Shown: in pieces, positions 5,066-6,708 of the stretch
Layout: each line of letters opens with the position of its first letter
Position numbering within the stretch: position 1 is the stretch's first letter
DNA from: Qingrenia yutianensis
GTDB taxonomy: Bacteria; Bacillota; Clostridia; UMGS1810
Assembly: GCF_014385105.1 (NCBI RefSeq)
Contig: NZ_JACRTE010000036.1
Coordinates: forward strand, 1 to 6,708
Length of the DNA stretch: 6,708 nt
Reading direction: 5' to 3'
Notes under the pieces: model-generated
What the model was told of the DNA's origin: nothing
Seen by the model: only the letters and a program-made list of their open reading frames with translations
Database searches by the model: none
Position numbers and translations under genes: made by a program

Positions 5066-6708
5066 TTACAGCCCGCCTATAAAAGAAAGTATATTATACA
5101 AAATTACTGTCGCTTCTGCACGGGTTGCGGTTGATTCAGGGTTAAGGGTTCCGTTCTCGTTACCATTAACAATTCCAAGTTTCACTAACTTGTCTATTAT
5201 ATCTTTTGCATAATCAGCCACATCTTCACTGTCAGAGAATTTTTCAATGCCTTCCTTTTCTGGCAAAACAGTATCCTCTATTAACTGTGCACACATAACA
5301 AACATATCTTGCCTTGTAATATTTCTTCCGCTTCCAAATAAATCATTTCCAATTCCTTTTGTTATATTGTTTTGTGCAGCTGCAGCAACATATGGTGAAT
5401 ACCACGAATCCACGCTTACATCTTCAAATGGACTTACATCATTTATAGGTTCAATACCTTCAGCAACCACTATCATCTTTATAAATTCTTCACGGGTTAC
5501 AAAATCATTTGGAGCAAAAATTAAATCGCCCTTACCCGAAATAATATCTCTCTCATATAGAGTTTCTATTGCGTCCTTCGCCCAATCAACCGAATCAATA
5601 TCCGAAAAATATGACTTTTTATTTTCCTCAAGCTTTACAGGAGGTACCGGCACTTCAGCTTTAATTGATACACTTCCGCCTCCAAAACTAGCAGAATTGT
5701 TTGAAGAAGCGTAAACAGGAGTAGCATTTGTAATAAGCTGATTTACATACTGAATAAATTTAGCAATGCTTCTTTGAGGTGTATTTTTTATACTTTCATT
5801 TACAGTTGATTGATTAAGACCCAAACCATTATAGCCTGAAAAATTCAAACCGGTAAGAATATCTGTATGCGAATTTAACACTGCCGAAATATCCTTATGC
5901 ATAAGTGTCTTTTTAATAAGATTATTAAGCACTGTTATTTTAAAGGCATCAGCATATTCCTCTGCAGAGCGAATATTCTTGTTATCAACTAAACTTAATT
6001 CATTTGCTAATTCTGTACATAAAGCTAATTTTTCATCATCAGTAAAACCATTATAATCGTTGTATACTGAAAGCAACTGCAATTCGTCTAATTTTAAGAG
6101 TCTTGTAATATCCGCAACACTTTCATTCGGATATATACCAGCTAATATTTCCTTTATGGAAGACGGTACTTTATCTTTTAAAAGAACCATTCTTAATGTT
6201 TCATCTGCAAAGTGCATTTTAAAATTATCAATATTTCCAAATGGTTTTTTTGCTAATAAATTTGTGCAAAGCAACAATTTTGATTCATCACTTAACATAT
6301 TGTAGTATGTTTCGTCATATCTTATTTTCTGATCTCTATGTTCTTTTTCAAGAATTGCCAAAAGCCCTGCATTATCTATATCATATAAATCTATTGATTT
6401 TATAAAGTTATCATTATCAACTTTTGACGAGAAAAATTTCGTTTCATCTGCAAACACTTTGTCATCAACTTTAGCAATTATTCTATAGGTACCGCTTTCA
6501 CTTACAATTATAGGATAAGCAGAATTAACGCTTCCGTTCGCTTCAACAGTAACTTTTACAATATCTAAAAACACATTTTCAGATACACCTTGTGTGCTTT
6601 GCGGAACATCATTTACACTTGCATCTGTTTTTGGAACAAGAATTTCTGCCGTTACAGTTTTTCCTGCATACGCCGTTCCTAAATTTCCGCTAAACGAAAG
6701 TGTTTGGT
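5066..6708 (-). CDS. SLH-anchored cell-surface protein with Ig-like and helical repeat domains, N-terminus beyond the window
   Basis: This protein is held at the cell wall by three C-terminal SLH domains, which in this class bind pyruvylated secondary wall polymers. The frame stays open to the right edge, giving about 546 visible residues. A GTG at 6574 has no ribosome binding site and lies inside a domain, so it is not the start. Numbered from that GTG, an Ig-like beta domain runs from the edge to about 50, with VKVTVEANGSVNSAYPI and SESGTYRIIAKV. Residues 60-285 are mostly helical with repeated units (LSDESKLLLCTNL at 94 and FTDDEKLALCTEL at 177). Residues 286-320 are a Ser/Gly/Pro linker. 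SLH domains start near 322 (FSDIDSVDWAKDAI), 383 (FEDVSVDSWYSPYV) and 446 (FSDSEDVADYAKDI), carrying VTREE, ITRQD and ATRAE. The stop is 16 nt before the secreted protein gene. In related surface proteins this tail follows enzyme or carbohydrate-binding domains; whether that holds here lies outside the window. Confidence 0.93.
   Translation of the reverse strand, partial: QTLSFSGNLGTAYAGKTVTAEILVPKTDASVNDVPQSTQGVSENVFLDIVKVTVEANGSVNSAYPIIVSESGTYRIIAKVDDKVFADETKFFSSKVDNDNFIKSIDLYDIDNAGLLAILEKEHRDQKIRYDETYYNMLSDESKLLLCTNLLAKKPFGNIDNFKMHFADETLRMVLLKDKVPSSIKEILAGIYPNESVADITRLLKLDELQLLSVYNDYNGFTDDEKLALCTELANELSLVDNKNIRSAEEYADAFKITVLNNLIKKTLMHKDISAVLNSHTDILTGLNFSGYNGLGLNQSTVNESIKNTPQRSIAKFIQYVNQLITNATPVYASSNNSASFGGGSVSIKAEVPVPPVKLEENKKSYFSDIDSVDWAKDAIETLYERDIISGKGDLIFAPNDFVTREEFIKMIVVAEGIEPINDVSPFEDVSVDSWYSPYVAAAAQNNITKGIGNDLFGSGRNITRQDMFVMCAQLIEDTVLPEKEGIEKFSDSEDVADYAKDIIDKLVKLGIVNGNENGTLNPESTATRAEATVILYNILSFIGGL
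5090..5611 (-). other. Triple SLH domain region of the surface protein
   Basis: There are three consecutive SLH domains of about 50 residues, each with an opening F-x-D(V/I/S) and aromatic/Ala helix, and a closing helix introduced by TR[EAQ][ED]. The motifs seen are VTREEF, ITRQDMF and ATRAEA. The last copy keeps the classic TRAE. The middle copy has TRQD, a conservative departure that may weaken one ligand pocket. All three are intact in length, so the protein should be able to anchor to the wall. Confidence 0.9.
5996..6295 (-). repeat. Diverged protein-level repeat in the helical region of the surface protein
   Basis: Two copies start 83 residues apart: LSDESKLLLCTNLLAKK (6245-6295) and FTDDEKLALCTELANEL (5996-6046). 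Both share the pattern [LF][ST]D[ED]xKLxLCTxL, and each is preceded by a helix ending in a Tyr/Asn-rich turn (YYNM, YNDYNG). A possible third, weaker copy follows near the NFSGYNGL segment (around 5824-5843). The DNA copies are diverged, so this is an old domain duplication and not a recent tandem repeat. Confidence 0.6.

Noticed and set aside
5247..5714. 155-codon open frame on the plus strand
   Set aside because: It lies wholly opposite the SLH and linker region, whose minus-strand reading gives clear SLH motifs. Its own product has no recognisable domain.
6572..6574. GTG as start of the SLH protein
   Set aside because: No ribosome binding site precedes it and the same frame continues upstream in Ig-like sequence (for example AGKTVTAEILVPK) to the window edge.

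Overview
The window is AT-rich and every gene supported by the sequence lies on the minus strand. It looks like a carbohydrate-use locus of a low-GC, Gram-positive Clostridia-type anaerobe. The clues are S-layer homology (SLH) wall-anchoring domains, an ABC-type lipoprotein with a Firmicute-style signal peptide, strong Shine-Dalgarno sites and use of TTG and GTG starts. I cannot name the species. No RNA gene, mobile element, CRISPR array or origin was seen.

In transcription order (right to left): (1) 5066-6708 is the C-terminal part of a large surface protein, with an Ig-like beta domain, helical repeats, a Ser/Gly/Pro linker and three canonical SLH domains. Its N-terminus lies beyond the right edge. 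(2) After only 16 nt, 2272-5049 encodes a 925-residue secreted protein with a signal peptide, a degenerate SLH-like N-terminus and a long beta-rich region of unknown function. It starts at TTG with an excellent ribosome binding site. (3) After a 194-nt AT-rich gap, 653-2068 encodes a glycoside hydrolase of clan GH-A type without a signal peptide, hence probably cytoplasmic. (4) After 70 nt, 1-582 is the N-terminal part of an extracellular solute-binding lipoprotein of a sugar ABC importer. Its C-terminus runs off the left edge.

The likely joint role is that the two surface proteins act at the cell wall on, or in contact with, a polysaccharide, the lipoprotein captures released oligosaccharides for import, and the GH-A enzyme cleaves them inside the cell. 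The 16-nt gap makes co-transcription of the two surface genes very likely. Whether the enzyme and transporter genes belong to the same transcript is open, because the 194-nt gap could hold a separate promoter or a weak terminator. The substrate cannot be read from this window.

The least explained item is the 925-residue secreted protein. Its central and C-terminal region has no function I can assign, and it is paired with a canonical SLH-anchored protein.
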